Assembly (NCBI RefSeq): GCF_013363995.1
Contig: NZ_JABWGO010000008.1
Coordinates: 124,001-188,000 of the forward strand
Source: Nonomuraea rhodomycinica
Lineage (GTDB): Bacteria > Actinomycetota > Actinomycetes > Streptosporangiales > Streptosporangiaceae
Length of the DNA stretch: 64,000 nt
Direction: 5' to 3'
The notes under the pieces were generated by a model that was not told the origin of the DNA, made no database searches, and saw only the letters and a program-made list of their open reading frames with translations. Shown one piece after another: positions 26,111 to 34,280 of the stretch. Each line of letters opens with the position of its first letter. Position 1 is the first letter of the stretch. Made by a program: the position numbers and the translations under genes.

Positions 26111-26160
26111 CTTTATGCCATAAAGAGTTATCGGAGGAAGAGGATAGCTTATGGCGTAAG
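26111..26160. promoter_or_regulatory. Paired palindromic operators upstream of the hydrolase
   Basis: CTTTATGCCATAAAG (26111-26125) is a perfect 7+1+7 palindrome. CTTATGGCGTAAG (26148-26160) is a one-mismatch relative. Centres are 36 bp apart. They lie between the end of cydB and the hydrolase start. Confidence 0.6.
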
Positions 26161-26174
26161 GAGTTGGCGCGGGG

Positions 26175-27194
26175 TCAGGGCCCGGCCTGCTTGCCGCCCG
26201 CGGTGTGCTCCCGCTGGAACGTCGCGTACAGCCACCACAGCGATGGCACCAGCAGCACCGCGCCGAACGCCAGCGAGCCGAGGCTCGCCGCCAGCACGGA
26301 CGTGGTCGCCGCCGCCTCCCGCAGCGTCACGCCGGGCAGCAGCACCGGGTACTGCCCCACGCCCCACCCCCACAGCAGCCCCACGACGGCGAGCGCAGCG
26401 GTGACGCGCACCTCCCGGTAGCGGCGCAGCCACAGCAGCGGCAGCGAGGCCACCCCCGCCACCACCGAAAGCACGAGGAACGGCAGCGCGCGCCCCGTGG
26501 TCAGCTCCGCGAACAACCCCGGCGCGTCGGCGCGCAGCACCAGCAGCCCCGCCGCGGACAGCACGCCCACGACCACGCCCGTCACCAGCGCCCGGCGCCG
26601 GAACTCCTCCGCCAGGTCCGGCTGCCCGGTGCGCTCGGCGTCGCGGGTCAGGTAACAGGCGGCCAGGTACGCGGCGGTGCCCACGGCCAGCGCGCCCGCC
26701 GTCAGCGACGTCGGGTTGGCCCAGCTCGTCACCAGGTCGCCCCGCGCGATGCCCGGCGGCACCCGGCCGGAGGCGATGGCGCCCGCCGCCGTGCCCAGGA
26801 AGAACGGCGTCACCACGGACGAGAACGCGAACGTGGCCCCGAACAGCCGGCGCTGCCAGAGCCGCGTCGACGCCTTGCGGAACGCGAAGGCCGAGCCCCT
26901 GGCGATGATGCCGAGCGCCGCCAGCGTCAGCGGGATGTACAGGGTGGAGGCGACGGCCGCGAACACCGAGGGGACGCCCGTCCACATCAGCACGATCACG
27001 AAGATCAGCCACACGTGGTTGGCCTCCCAGACGGGGCCGATGGAGTGCTCCACCAGCTCCCGCCGCCGGTGCCCCGTCCCGGCCCCGCCGGACAGCAGGT
27101 CCCACACGCCGCCGCCGAAGTCGGCGCCGCCGAACAGCACGTACGCGGTCAGTCCCACCCACAGCACCGCGAGCATGATCTCCGGCAGCCCCAT
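26175..27194 (-). CDS. cydB: Cytochrome bd ubiquinol oxidase subunit II
   Basis: 339 aa with about eight to nine spans. It starts 'MGLPEIMLAVLWVGLTAYVL' with FGGADFGGG and 'EHSIGPVWEANHVWLIFV', the conserved CydB opening. It pairs with CydA in the membrane as the quinol oxidase that reduces oxygen without proton pumping. ATG at 27194 is two bases after the CydA stop, a classical cydAB coupling. No cydDC transporter follows; the next gene is an unrelated hydrolase beyond a regulatory gap. Confidence 0.95.
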   Translation of the reverse strand: MGLPEIMLAVLWVGLTAYVLFGGADFGGGVWDLLSGGAGTGHRRRELVEHSIGPVWEANHVWLIFVIVLMWTGVPSVFAAVASTLYIPLTLAALGIIARGSAFAFRKASTRLWQRRLFGATFAFSSVVTPFFLGTAAGAIASGRVPPGIARGDLVTSWANPTSLTAGALAVGTAAYLAACYLTRDAERTGQPDLAEEFRRRALVTGVVVGVLSAAGLLVLRADAPGLFAELTTGRALPFLVLSVVAGVASLPLLWLRRYREVRVTAALAVVGLLWGWGVGQYPVLLPGVTLREAAATTSVLAASLGSLAFGAVLLVPSLWWLYATFQREHTAGGKQAGP

Positions 27195-27196
27195 CG

Positions 27197-28567
27197 TCAG
27201 ACCACCTTGTAGCCGGCGACGTCGGGCTCCTGCGGCGCCACCGGCACCGGCACGTCCCGCGCCAGCCGCCGCAGCACGTACACGGTGGCGACGGTCAGCA
27301 CCACGTACACCGCCGTGACCAGCGCGAAGCCGTACACCAGGCCGGGCGCCGGGTTGACGGCGTCGGCGGTGCGCAGCACGCGGAACACGATCCACGGCTG
27401 GCGCCCCACCTCGGTGACGACCCAGCCCGCCTCCAGGGCCACCACCGCCGCCACCCCCGACACCGCCGCGGCGCGCGCGAACCACGCCGTGCGCGGCAGG
27501 TCGCGCCGCCGCCACCACGACACCGCCAGCCACGCGGCGAGCAGCAGCAGCGCCATGCCCATGCCCACCATGATCTGGAAGGCCCAGTGGACGACGTTGA
27601 CGGGCGGCCGGTCGGCGGGCGGGACCATGTTCAGGCCCTGGATGACGGCGTGGGGATCCCAGTGGGCCAGCAGCGACAGCCCGTACGGGATCTCCAGGGC
27701 GTACCTCAGCTCGCCGTCGACCGCGATGCCGCCCAGGTGCAGCGGCACCCCGCGGCCCGAGGCGAACACGCCCTCCATGGCGGCCAGCTTGACCGGCTGG
27801 TAGTCGGCCACGAAGTGCGCGGCCCAGTCGCCCACGCCGATCTGGAACGGCGTGACGACCGCCGCCACGGTCATCGGCAGCAGCAGCCCCAGCCGGTGGT
27901 AGCGGTCGCGCCGGCCGCGCAGCATGGCGACCGCGTACACGCTCGCCATGCCGTACCCGGCGACCATGAACGCCGCCAGGATCATGTGGACCGTCTGCGG
28001 CGGCGTCGCCGGGTTGAACATCGCCGCCCACGGGCTCACGGCCACCACCTTGCCCGCGCGCAGCGTGAACCCGGTGGGCTGCTGCATCCAGGCGTTCGCG
28101 GTGACGACGAAGAAGGCGCTGGCCACGCCCGCGAGGACGATCGGCACGCCGGACAGCAGGTGCTGGACGGGCGACAGCCGCTCCCAGGCGTACAGGTAGA
28201 CGCCGATGAAGATCGCCTCGATGAAGAACGCGATGCCCTCCAGCGCGAACGGCAGCCCGATGACCTCGCCGTAGGTGCCCATGAGCCCCGGCCACAGCAG
28301 GCCCATCTCGAACGACAGGATGGTGCCCGAGACGGCGCCCACGGCGAACAGCACGCCCATGGCCCTGGCCCAGCGCCGGGCCAGCAGCCGGTAGTGGACG
28401 TCCCCGGTGCGGTGACCCCGCCACTCGGCCAGCAGCGTGATCGCCGGCATGCCCACCCCGAGGCAGGCCAGGACGATGTGCCAGCCGAGCGAGAGCGCCA
28501 TCTGCGCCCGCGCGGCGCCCAGGTCGGCCGAGGTGGCGCTCACGGCGACGAGAAGGGGAGTGACCAT
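27197..28567 (-). CDS. cydA: Cytochrome bd ubiquinol oxidase subunit I
   Basis: 456 aa, about nine spans. Conserved residues are visible: the haem-ligand His in 'LGWHIVLACLG', 'ALEGIAFFIEAIFIGVYLY', the short Q-loop with QPVKLAAMEG, and GRQPW in 'EVGRQPWIVFRVLRTADAV'. The short Q-loop puts it in the CydA/CioA short-loop class. GGAG lies seven bases before the ATG at 28567. It is first of the cydAB pair, and a 29-codon membrane peptide frame lies 126 bases upstream on the same strand. Confidence 0.95.
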   Translation of the reverse strand: MVTPLLVAVSATSADLGAARAQMALSLGWHIVLACLGVGMPAITLLAEWRGHRTGDVHYRLLARRWARAMGVLFAVGAVSGTILSFEMGLLWPGLMGTYGEVIGLPFALEGIAFFIEAIFIGVYLYAWERLSPVQHLLSGVPIVLAGVASAFFVVTANAWMQQPTGFTLRAGKVVAVSPWAAMFNPATPPQTVHMILAAFMVAGYGMASVYAVAMLRGRRDRYHRLGLLLPMTVAAVVTPFQIGVGDWAAHFVADYQPVKLAAMEGVFASGRGVPLHLGGIAVDGELRYALEIPYGLSLLAHWDPHAVIQGLNMVPPADRPPVNVVHWAFQIMVGMGMALLLLAAWLAVSWWRRRDLPRTAWFARAAAVSGVAAVVALEAGWVVTEVGRQPWIVFRVLRTADAVNPAPGLVYGFALVTAVYVVLTVATVYVLRRLARDVPVPVAPQEPDVAGYKVV

Positions 28568-28693
28568 GTGTCATCTCCTGCTTGAGAACCGGGACCGGGC
28601 CCTGACACCCCGATCCCTATCCCCGCGCGGGACGGACGACACCGGCACGCACCGCTTTTTGCCGTACCCCTGCCATGCCGCGGCGCCGACTGC

Positions 28694-28783
28694 TCAGAAC
28701 ACCTGGGCGAGGCAGCCCAGGGCGACGGCCACCACGATCACGGCCACGGCCAGCGCTCTCATGGACGGGGGAATGCGCACCAT
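28694..28783 (-). CDS. 29-aa single-span membrane peptide upstream of cydA (candidate small bd-oxidase subunit)
   Basis: Short frame starting MVRIPPSMRALAV, then one uninterrupted hydrophobic stretch of about 18 residues, ending CLAQVF. Its ATG at 28783 is preceded four bases upstream by GGAGGGG, one of the best ribosome-binding sites in the window, in a genome where many genes have none. It reads toward cydA with 126 bases between them. Known bd oxidases of other phyla carry one-span peptides (CydX, CydS) of 30-40 aa. This peptide does not obviously match them in sequence. A leader peptide is the alternative. Confidence 0.5.
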   Translation of the reverse strand: MVRIPPSMRALAVAVIVVAVALGCLAQVF

Positions 28784-28969
28784 ATTGCCCCTCCGGGTTT
28801 CACAGGCAGGACCGCACGAGCCATTCGTCCGCGTCGTAGGCCCGCTGCGCGGGGTCCGGCGCGGTGGCCGCGCGCCCTTCGGTGCCGTTCCGCCGACAGC
28901 TCCTCGTCCAGGTGCTGGTCTGGCCATGCCTGCGGCGGGTCGGCCGGCCAGATCACCGCCGCACGCAGG

Positions 28970-29521
28970 TCAGCGCGCCTGCGGGGTGCCGGCGCCGCGC
29001 AGCAGCGTGTCGACCACGACGTCGGCGGCCTGCGCGGCACTCAGCTCGGACAGGTCCTCGGCGGCGCGTTCCATCAGCGGCGGCAGAACCGTGGCCACCC
29101 AACCAGGCGGCAGGTCGGAGCGCAGCAGGCCCTCGTCGGTGGCGCGCCGCAGGAAGGCGTCGACCTCGTCGATCAGGCGACGGCGGCGCTGGCGGATCGT
29201 CACGTCGCGGAGCATGCGGCTCGTCTCCACGGGCCAGGCGCGGTTGACGGCGATGATGCCCTCGACGTAGCGATGCAGTGCGACCGCGACCGGGGCCTCG
29301 CGTAGCCTGGCGGCCTCGATGGCCTCCTCGACCGCGTCGTAGCGCGCTCCGTAGACGGCGGCCATGAGGTCTTCGCGGGAGGCGAAGCGGCGGTAGACCG
29401 TGCGGCGGTCCACTCCTGCCTCGGCGGCGATGGCGGCGATGCTCGCCGAGGGGTCGGCGGCCAGCATGCGGGCGCCCGTGCTCAGAACGCGTTCCAGGTT
29501 GCGTGTCGCGTCTGCTCTCAC
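28970..29521 (-). CDS. TetR family transcriptional regulator
   Basis: 183 aa, standard length. HTH 'IAAIAAEAGVDRRTVYRRF' and 'ASREDLMAAVY' are clear; the C-terminal domain is generic. GTG start at 29521 with TATCTT six bases upstream and no ribosome-binding site, so leaderless. It is divergent from the Tat-exported epoxide-hydrolase-like enzyme at 29652 and is its likely regulator. The gap between the small cyd peptide and this gene (28784-28969) shows nothing firm. Confidence 0.9.
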   Translation of the reverse strand: MRADATRNLERVLSTGARMLAADPSASIAAIAAEAGVDRRTVYRRFASREDLMAAVYGARYDAVEEAIEAARLREAPVAVALHRYVEGIIAVNRAWPVETSRMLRDVTIRQRRRRLIDEVDAFLRRATDEGLLRSDLPPGWVATVLPPLMERAAEDLSELSAAQAADVVVDTLLRGAGTPQAR

Positions 29522-29527
29522 CCGCCC

Positions 29528-29533
29528 AAGATA
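29528..29533 (-). promoter_or_regulatory. -10 box of leaderless tetR-type gene
   Basis: TATCTT on the minus strand lies six bases before GTG 29521. Confidence 0.5.
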
Positions 29534-29651
29534 CCCCCTTCACGTAGCACATGACGGAATTTAGTGTCACAGTAGTGAGGCATTTAACGGCGTAGAGAAG
29601 CGAAGGAAGAGAGATGTCGCATTCCCAGCGACACGACACGGAGGAACTCAC

Positions 29652-30698
29652 ATGATCGACAGGCGTACCTTCGGCAGGGCACTGGGGCTGGCCACCGTCG
29701 CCTCACTGACGGGCATGCAGGTGGTCCCGGCCGCCGCCACCACGCGTGGCGCGGCCCCGGCGTTGCCCGCGGTCACGCCGGGCACGCACACGTCCTTCAC
29801 TTCACTGAAGCAGGTCAAGGCCGGGCTGCTGGACATCGGTTACGCCGAGGCGGGCCCCGCCCGCGGGCCGGTGGTCATCTGCCTGCACGGCTGGCCGTAC
29901 GACATCCACAGCTTCGTCGACGTCGTGCCGCTGCTGGCGGCGCAGGGCTACCGGATGATCGTCCCCTACCTGCGTGGTCACGGCACGACGCGGTTCTTGT
30001 CCTCGAAGACGTTCCGCAACGCCCAGCAGTCGGCGATCGCACTCGACATCATCGCGCTGATGGACGCCCTCAAGATCGACAGGGCCGTACTGGCCGGCTT
30101 CGACTGGGGGTCGAGGACGGCCGACATCATGGCGGCCCTGTGGCCGCAGCGGTGCAAGGCCCTGGTCTCGGTGAGCGGCTACCTCATCACGAACCTCGCG
30201 GCCAACCTCGAACCGCTGCCGCCGAAGGCCGAACTCGCCTGGTGGTACCAGTACTACTTCGCCACCGAGCGGGGCCGGCTCGCCATGGAGGACAAGGACA
30301 AGCGCCACGACCTGACCCGGCTCGTCTGGGACACCGTCTCCCCGACCTGGGACTTCGACGACGCCACCTTCGAACGCACGGCCGCGGCCTTCGAGAACCC
30401 CGACTACGCCGCCATCGTGATCCACAACTACCGGTGGCGGCTGAGCCTGGCCGACGGGGAGCGCCGCTACGACGGTCTGGAGAAGCGGCTCGCCGCACGG
30501 CCGGTCATCAAGGTGCCGACCATCACCCTGGACGCCGAGCGCGACCCGTTCACGGCGCCGCCGGGCGACGGCTCGTCGTACCGGAACATGTTCACCGGCA
30601 CCTACGAACACCGCACCCTGCCGGGCATCGGCCACAACCTGCCGCAGGAAGCACCCACGGCCTTCGCCCAGGCCGTCGTCGACGTGGACCGCTTCTGA
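29652..30698 (+). CDS. Tat-exported epoxide hydrolase-like alpha/beta hydrolase
   Basis: 348 aa. The N-terminus has a twin-arginine signal (DRRTFGRALG, then a hydrophobic run to AAA). The mature enzyme has oxyanion motif HGWP, a nucleophilic aspartate D151 in GFDWGSRTA, an acid in 'LDAERDPF' and the histidine in GIGHNLPQE. This is the epoxide hydrolase/haloalkane dehalogenase pattern rather than a serine esterase. GGAGG lies about seven bases before the ATG. The divergent TetR at 28970-29521 probably controls it. Epoxide hydrolase is the more likely activity because HGWP, not HGNP, is present. Confidence 0.87.
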   Translation: MIDRRTFGRALGLATVASLTGMQVVPAAATTRGAAPALPAVTPGTHTSFTSLKQVKAGLLDIGYAEAGPARGPVVICLHGWPYDIHSFVDVVPLLAAQGYRMIVPYLRGHGTTRFLSSKTFRNAQQSAIALDIIALMDALKIDRAVLAGFDWGSRTADIMAALWPQRCKALVSVSGYLITNLAANLEPLPPKAELAWWYQYYFATERGRLAMEDKDKRHDLTRLVWDTVSPTWDFDDATFERTAAAFENPDYAAIVIHNYRWRLSLADGERRYDGLEKRLAARPVIKVPTITLDAERDPFTAPPGDGSSYRNMFTGTYEHRTLPGIGHNLPQEAPTAFAQAVVDVDRF

Positions 30699-30809
30699 CC
30701 ATCTCAGGCCGGGACCGGCACATCAGTCGGTCGACGGTCAGCATCGGGATCGAGCAGACCTGCGGGGAACCGGCCGGCTGGGATCGGTGACAGCCGATGA
30801 AGAGACCTC

Positions 30810-30860
30810 TGTCTCATTTTCGTGGCAATTGCCGCTATAAGCGCTACATTGATGAGGCAG
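30810..30860. promoter_or_regulatory. Candidate control region of the SDR gene
   Basis: CTGTCTCAT at 30810-30818 and ATGAGGCAG at 30852-30860 form an imperfect inverted repeat around the palindrome GGCAATTGCC. This stretch is distinctly AT-richer than its surroundings. Confidence 0.35.
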
Positions 30861-30879
30861 TTAGAGAGAGGGAACACCC

Positions 30880-31728
30880 ATGGCCAAGACATGGCTCATC
30901 ACCGGAGCGTCACGCGGCTTCGGACGCCACCTCACCGAAGCCGTCCTCGAGGCAGGCGACCAGGTCATCGCCACCGCACGCGATCCCAGGCAACTCGACG
31001 ACCTGGTGGTCCGCCACGGCGACCGGATGCGAGCGGTCGCACTCGACGTCACCGACGCCGCCGCGGCCGCCCGAGCGGCCAAGGAGGCCACCGACGCCTT
31101 CGGCAGCCTCGACGTGGTCGTCAACAACGCCGGCTACGGCAACAGCGCGCCGATCGAAGAGATGGCCGAAGACGACTTCCGCGCCCAGATCGAAACCAAC
31201 CTCTTCGGCGTCGTGAACGTCACGCGGGCCGCCCTGCCCGTCCTGCGCGCCCAGCGATCAGGGGTCTTCGTCCAGTTCTCCTCCATCGGAGGACGCGTCG
31301 GCGGCACTCCCGGCATGGGCGCCTACCAGACCGCGAAGTTCGCCGTCGAAGGCTTCTCCGAAGTCCTCGCCAGCGAAGTCGCACCCTTCGGCGTCAAGGT
31401 CATCATCGTCGAGCCGGGCGCGTTCCGTACCGACTGGCAGGGCTCCTCCATGGAGATCCACCCCGTCGGCCCGGACTACGAGCAGACCGTGGGCGCCATC
31501 CACCGCTACCGGCACGACACCGACGGCACCCAGCCCGGCGACCCCGCCCGCGCCGCCAGGATCATCATCGACGTCGTCCGCGACGACGACCCGCCCCGGC
31601 GACTCCTTCTCGGCAGCGACGCCGTCGCCTCCGCCCAGAAGGCCGCCGAGATCCGCGCCGCGGAAACCGAGAAATGGGCCGATGTGAGCCGCTCGGCCGA
31701 CTACCCCACCGCAGGAAGCCCTCGATGA
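30880..31728 (+). CDS. SDR family oxidoreductase
   Basis: 282 aa, classical SDR: TGASRGFG cofactor loop, NNAGYG, 'VQFSSIGG' serine and YQTAK catalytic pair, with the extended 'ASSEV'-type tail region PGAFRTDW. The overall pattern is that of retinol-dehydrogenase-like or ketoreductase actinobacterial SDRs. GAGAGGG stands before the ATG. The 181-base gap upstream has GGCAATTGCC (30824-30833) and a near-inverted pair CTGTCTCAT/ATGAGGCAG, suggesting an unlinked regulator. Substrate unknown. Confidence 0.9.
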   Translation: MAKTWLITGASRGFGRHLTEAVLEAGDQVIATARDPRQLDDLVVRHGDRMRAVALDVTDAAAAARAAKEATDAFGSLDVVVNNAGYGNSAPIEEMAEDDFRAQIETNLFGVVNVTRAALPVLRAQRSGVFVQFSSIGGRVGGTPGMGAYQTAKFAVEGFSEVLASEVAPFGVKVIIVEPGAFRTDWQGSSMEIHPVGPDYEQTVGAIHRYRHDTDGTQPGDPARAARIIIDVVRDDDPPRRLLLGSDAVASAQKAAEIRAAETEKWADVSRSADYPTAGSPR

Positions 31729-31762
31729 ATCCCAGAACCAGCAAGCCCGCGGGGCGATACAC

Positions 31763-32170
31763 CTAGATGGCGGCGGGCCACTCGTGGTACGGGAGCATCT
31801 CCCTGAGCGGCACGGAACGCTCACGGCCCAGAACCACCTCGGCCTCCAGGTTCGCCGGGTCGATCTGCCGGATGAACTCGCGACAGCGTCCGCACGGCGG
31901 CAGCACGTGGAGGGCGCCCTCCTCGCTGCGCCGTACCGCCACGATCCGGGCGATGCGGTACTCTCCGGCGGTGACCATGGCGGCGATGGCCGCGTGCTCC
32001 GCGCAGAAGCCCATGCCGCAGGGCGTGTCGATGCACACGCCGGAGTAGAGGGTGCCCTGGGCGGTGACCAGGGTCGAGGCCACCTGACCGGAGGCCATGT
32101 CACCCGATTCGCGCGGGTTGAGCACCGCCTGGGCCGAGGCGATCAGGTCGTCGTTCGAGATCATGGCCAT
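31763..32170 (-). CDS. cdd: Cytidine deaminase
   Basis: 135 aa, standard for the homotetrameric enzyme. Zinc motifs are 'FCAEHAAIAAM' (CAE form of H/C-A-E) and PPCGRCREF (PCxxC). It deaminates cytidine and deoxycytidine in pyrimidine salvage. ATG at 32170 with TACGGT seven bases upstream and no ribosome-binding site; a second ATG two codons later is possible. Converges on the SDR gene. Confidence 0.92.
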   Translation of the reverse strand: MAMISNDDLIASAQAVLNPRESGDMASGQVASTLVTAQGTLYSGVCIDTPCGMGFCAEHAAIAAMVTAGEYRIARIVAVRRSEEGALHVLPPCGRCREFIRQIDPANLEAEVVLGRERSVPLREMLPYHEWPAAI

Positions 32171-32177
32171 GCGACGG

Positions 32178-32183
32178 ACCGTA
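32178..32183 (-). promoter_or_regulatory. -10 box of leaderless cytidine deaminase gene
   Basis: TACGGT on the minus strand lies seven bases before ATG 32170. Confidence 0.4.
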
Positions 32184-32263
32184 CCGCCCCTTCCGGCGTG
32201 ACGGCATCGCGTTTTCCGCCCGTGAGTCCGAGCAGACGCGACACACCAGAGGTGGTGATCCAC

Positions 32264-32809
32264 ATGAACACGCCCGACGACCTCGTCGTGATCACCGGCG
32301 GGCCCGGCGCCGGCAAGACCACGCTGATCGAGGCCCTGCGCGCCGCCGGTCACGCCTGCGTCGCCGAGGCGGGCCGGGCGATCATCCGCGATCAGGCCGC
32401 GATCGGCGGCCGGGCCCTGCACGAGGGCGACACGGCGCTGTTCGCCGAGGTCATGCTGGCCTGGGAGATGCGCTCGCACCACGAGGCGCGCGCCCTGGCC
32501 GGCCCGGTGTTCTTCGACCGGGGCGTCCCCGACGTGGTCGGCTACCACCTCCTGCTGGGCCGTCCCGTCCCGCCGCACGTGTCGGCCGCCGCCGGTCTCT
32601 TCCGCTACCACCGCCGCGTGTTCGCCGCCCCGCCGTGGCCCGAGATCTACACCCACGACGCCGAACGCCGCCAGGACCTCGACGAGGCGGAGCGGACGCA
32701 CGACGCCATGGTGGAGGCGTACGGGCGGCACGGGTACGAGGTGATCCCCCTGCCCAGGGCGGACGTCGCCGCCCGCGTCGCCTTCGTCCTGGAGCGCCTG
32801 CGCCGCTGA
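32264..32809 (+). CDS. AAA family ATPase/kinase-like NTPase (AAA_28 type)
   Basis: 181 aa. Walker A GGPGAGKTT is at residues 12-20, 'VFFDRGVPDVVGY' gives the Walker B-like DRG strand seen in the AAA_28 family, and 'YTHDAERRQDLDEA' forms the lid with arginines. The family is deoxynucleoside-kinase-like and mostly uncharacterised. AGAGGTGG lies upstream of the ATG. It is monocistronic and convergent with the truncated hydrolase. Confidence 0.85.
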   Translation: MNTPDDLVVITGGPGAGKTTLIEALRAAGHACVAEAGRAIIRDQAAIGGRALHEGDTALFAEVMLAWEMRSHHEARALAGPVFFDRGVPDVVGYHLLLGRPVPPHVSAAAGLFRYHRRVFAAPPWPEIYTHDAERRQDLDEAERTHDAMVEAYGRHGYEVIPLPRADVAARVAFVLERLRR

Positions 32810-32819
32810 GGAGCGGCGC
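32800..32819. terminator. Hairpin between convergent genes
   Basis: GCGCCGCT (32800-32807) pairs exactly with AGCGGCGC (32812-32819) around a 4-base loop. The first arm includes the first base of the AAA gene stop codon, so the hairpin overlaps the gene end. Confidence 0.45.
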
Positions 32820-32829
32820 CGGCGCCGGC

Positions 32830-33573
32830 TCAACGCGCCTCGACGAAGGCGAGCAGGTCGTCGTTGAGCTGGTCACGGTGGCTGACGAACAGGCCGTGGC
32901 CGGCGGTCGGGTACTCGTGGTAGAGGGCGCCGGGGATCATCTTGGCGGTACGGCGGCCGGTGACGTCGATGGGCGCGGAGAAGTCGGCGGCGCCGTGGAC
33001 GACCAGCGTGGGGACCTTGATCTCGGGCAGGGTGGCCCGGTGGTCGAAGTTCACCACGTTGCGCTGGGCCTGGCGCACCGCCCACGGCGAGGTCTCCAGG
33101 CACTGGCGCATGGTGAAGTCGACCTGCGCCGGGGAGACGTCGTTGCCCAGGTGGGTGGCGAAGAACGCCTGGGCCTGCCGGGCCAGCCACTTGGGCCGGT
33201 CGGCGTCCATCGCGGCCATCGACGCGTCCAGCAGGGCGCCGGGGATCCCCTCGGGGTTGTCGTCGGTCTGCCGCATGAACGGCAGCATGGCCGAGATGAG
33301 CGCGATCCGCGCGACCCGCTCGTCGCCGTGCCGGGCGAGGTACCGGGCGATCTCGGCGCCGCCCATCGAGTGGCCCACGAGAATCACGTCGCGCAGGTCG
33401 AGCAGCTCGATCAGCACGGCCAGGTCGTCGGCCGCGGTGTCCATGTCGTAGCCGGTGCTGGGACGGTCGGAACGGCCGTGGCCGCGCCGGTCCAGGGCGA
33501 TGCACTGATGAGACAAGTCTGGCGTGGGGAGGTAGGGGTGCCAATTACGTACCAGGTAAGCGCCCTTGACCAC
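32830..33573 (-). CDS. N-terminally truncated alpha/beta hydrolase (probable pseudogene)
   Basis: 247 codons open. From residue about 24 onward it matches the non-haem haloperoxidase-like hydrolases: 'CIALDRRGHGRSDRP', nucleophile GHSMGG, 'VVHGAADFSAPI' and 'YPTAGHGLFVSHRDQLNDD'. The first 23 residues are unrelated, and the roughly 45-residue N-terminal section with the oxyanion motif (HGWP or similar) is missing. No promoter or ribosome-binding site is evident at 33573. The break maps to about 33505-33512, beside another gene stub, so this is probably the product of a deletion or insertion event. A residual protein could be made but would lack part of the fold. Confidence 0.75.
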   Translation of the reverse strand: MVKGAYLVRNWHPYLPTPDLSHQCIALDRRGHGRSDRPSTGYDMDTAADDLAVLIELLDLRDVILVGHSMGGAEIARYLARHGDERVARIALISAMLPFMRQTDDNPEGIPGALLDASMAAMDADRPKWLARQAQAFFATHLGNDVSPAQVDFTMRQCLETSPWAVRQAQRNVVNFDHRATLPEIKVPTLVVHGAADFSAPIDVTGRRTAKMIPGALYHEYPTAGHGLFVSHRDQLNDDLLAFVEAR

Positions 33574-33606
33574 TAAGAGCCCGCCCGACGAGCCGGCCTC
33601 GACGCC

Positions 33607-33651
33607 ATGAAGATCGGAATTCTCGGAACGGGCAACGTCGGACGGGCGCTG
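33607..33651 (+). pseudogene. 5' stub of an NAD(P)-binding (F420-dependent NADP reductase-like) gene
   Basis: Fifteen codons read MKIGILGTGNVGRAL, an excellent Rossmann start as in NADPH-dependent F420 reductases and related oxidoreductases. The frame then runs into the reverse complement of the acetyltransferase gene and loses all similarity. It looks like the start of a gene whose remainder was deleted. Confidence 0.6.
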
Positions 33652-33663
33652 GATCGTCTTCGA

Positions 33664-34218
33664 TCAACAGCCGTGAGCAGCGGCGTCGCCGAGAGCGATC
33701 CAGTAACGGCGCTTGACCCCGATCTCCGTGGCGCGCACGTCCTCCAGGACACCGCCGTTGCGTTCGATCGTGCGCGCCGAGCCGACGTTGCCGTCGTCAC
33801 AGGTGAGAAGGACGCGGTCCAGGCCGAGCGCCGGCGCCTTCCGCAGAACCGCTCCCAACGCCCACGTGGCCAGGCCCCGCCTTCTGGCGGAAGGCCGGAT
33901 GCTGTAACCGATGTTTCCGCCGCCTTCCAGCAGAAAGGCGTTCAGGTAGTGGCGTAGGTCGATGGCTCCGAGGTAGGTCTCGCCGTCGGCGATCCACCAG
34001 TGGGTGGCGTGGACGTGACCCTCCCCCATGGGCAGCGACCGGTCCGACTGCCGACGCAGCCGTTCGACCCACGAGGCGAACCCTTCCGGACTGTCGAGGT
34101 CGTCGTCCGCGACCAGGCGCAGGCCCGCCCCGTCCTGGTGAGCGCCGGGCCGCCACTCGCCACGCGCCGCCAGCCAGGAGGAATGCAGCCGTGCCGTTGG
34201 AGCGATCAGTTCTGCCAT
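33664..34218 (-). CDS. GNAT family N-acetyltransferase
   Basis: 184 aa. Acetyl-CoA-binding loop 'RPSARRRGLATWAL', preceded by the strand GNIGYSI and followed by 'VLLTCDDGNVGSARTIERNGG', are diagnostic of GNAT enzymes. ATG at 34218 has TATCGT seven bases upstream, consistent with a leaderless transcript. The stop lies 12 bases from the oxidoreductase stub, so the 3' end may mark the edge of the rearrangement. Substrate unknown. Confidence 0.9.
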   Translation of the reverse strand: MAELIAPTARLHSSWLAARGEWRPGAHQDGAGLRLVADDDLDSPEGFASWVERLRRQSDRSLPMGEGHVHATHWWIADGETYLGAIDLRHYLNAFLLEGGGNIGYSIRPSARRRGLATWALGAVLRKAPALGLDRVLLTCDDGNVGSARTIERNGGVLEDVRATEIGVKRRYWIALGDAAAHGC

Positions 34219-34225
34219 GCGAGGG

Positions 34226-34231
34226 ACGATA
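34226..34231 (-). promoter_or_regulatory. -10 box of leaderless acetyltransferase gene
   Basis: TATCGT on the minus strand lies seven bases before ATG 34218. Confidence 0.5.
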
Positions 34232-34280
34232 ACAGCCACTCTTCCTCCCTGATCAGCGGATTTCCCGGCCTTCGCGGGGC

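Noticed and set aside
25233..28567. CydDC transporter expected beside cydAB
   Set aside because: The following gene is an alpha/beta hydrolase after a regulatory gap; nothing in the window resembles CydD or CydC.
33512..33580. Insertion-sequence remnant at the rearrangement scar
   Set aside because: No terminal inverted repeats, target duplication or transposase motif could be recognised, so it is not annotated as a mobile element.
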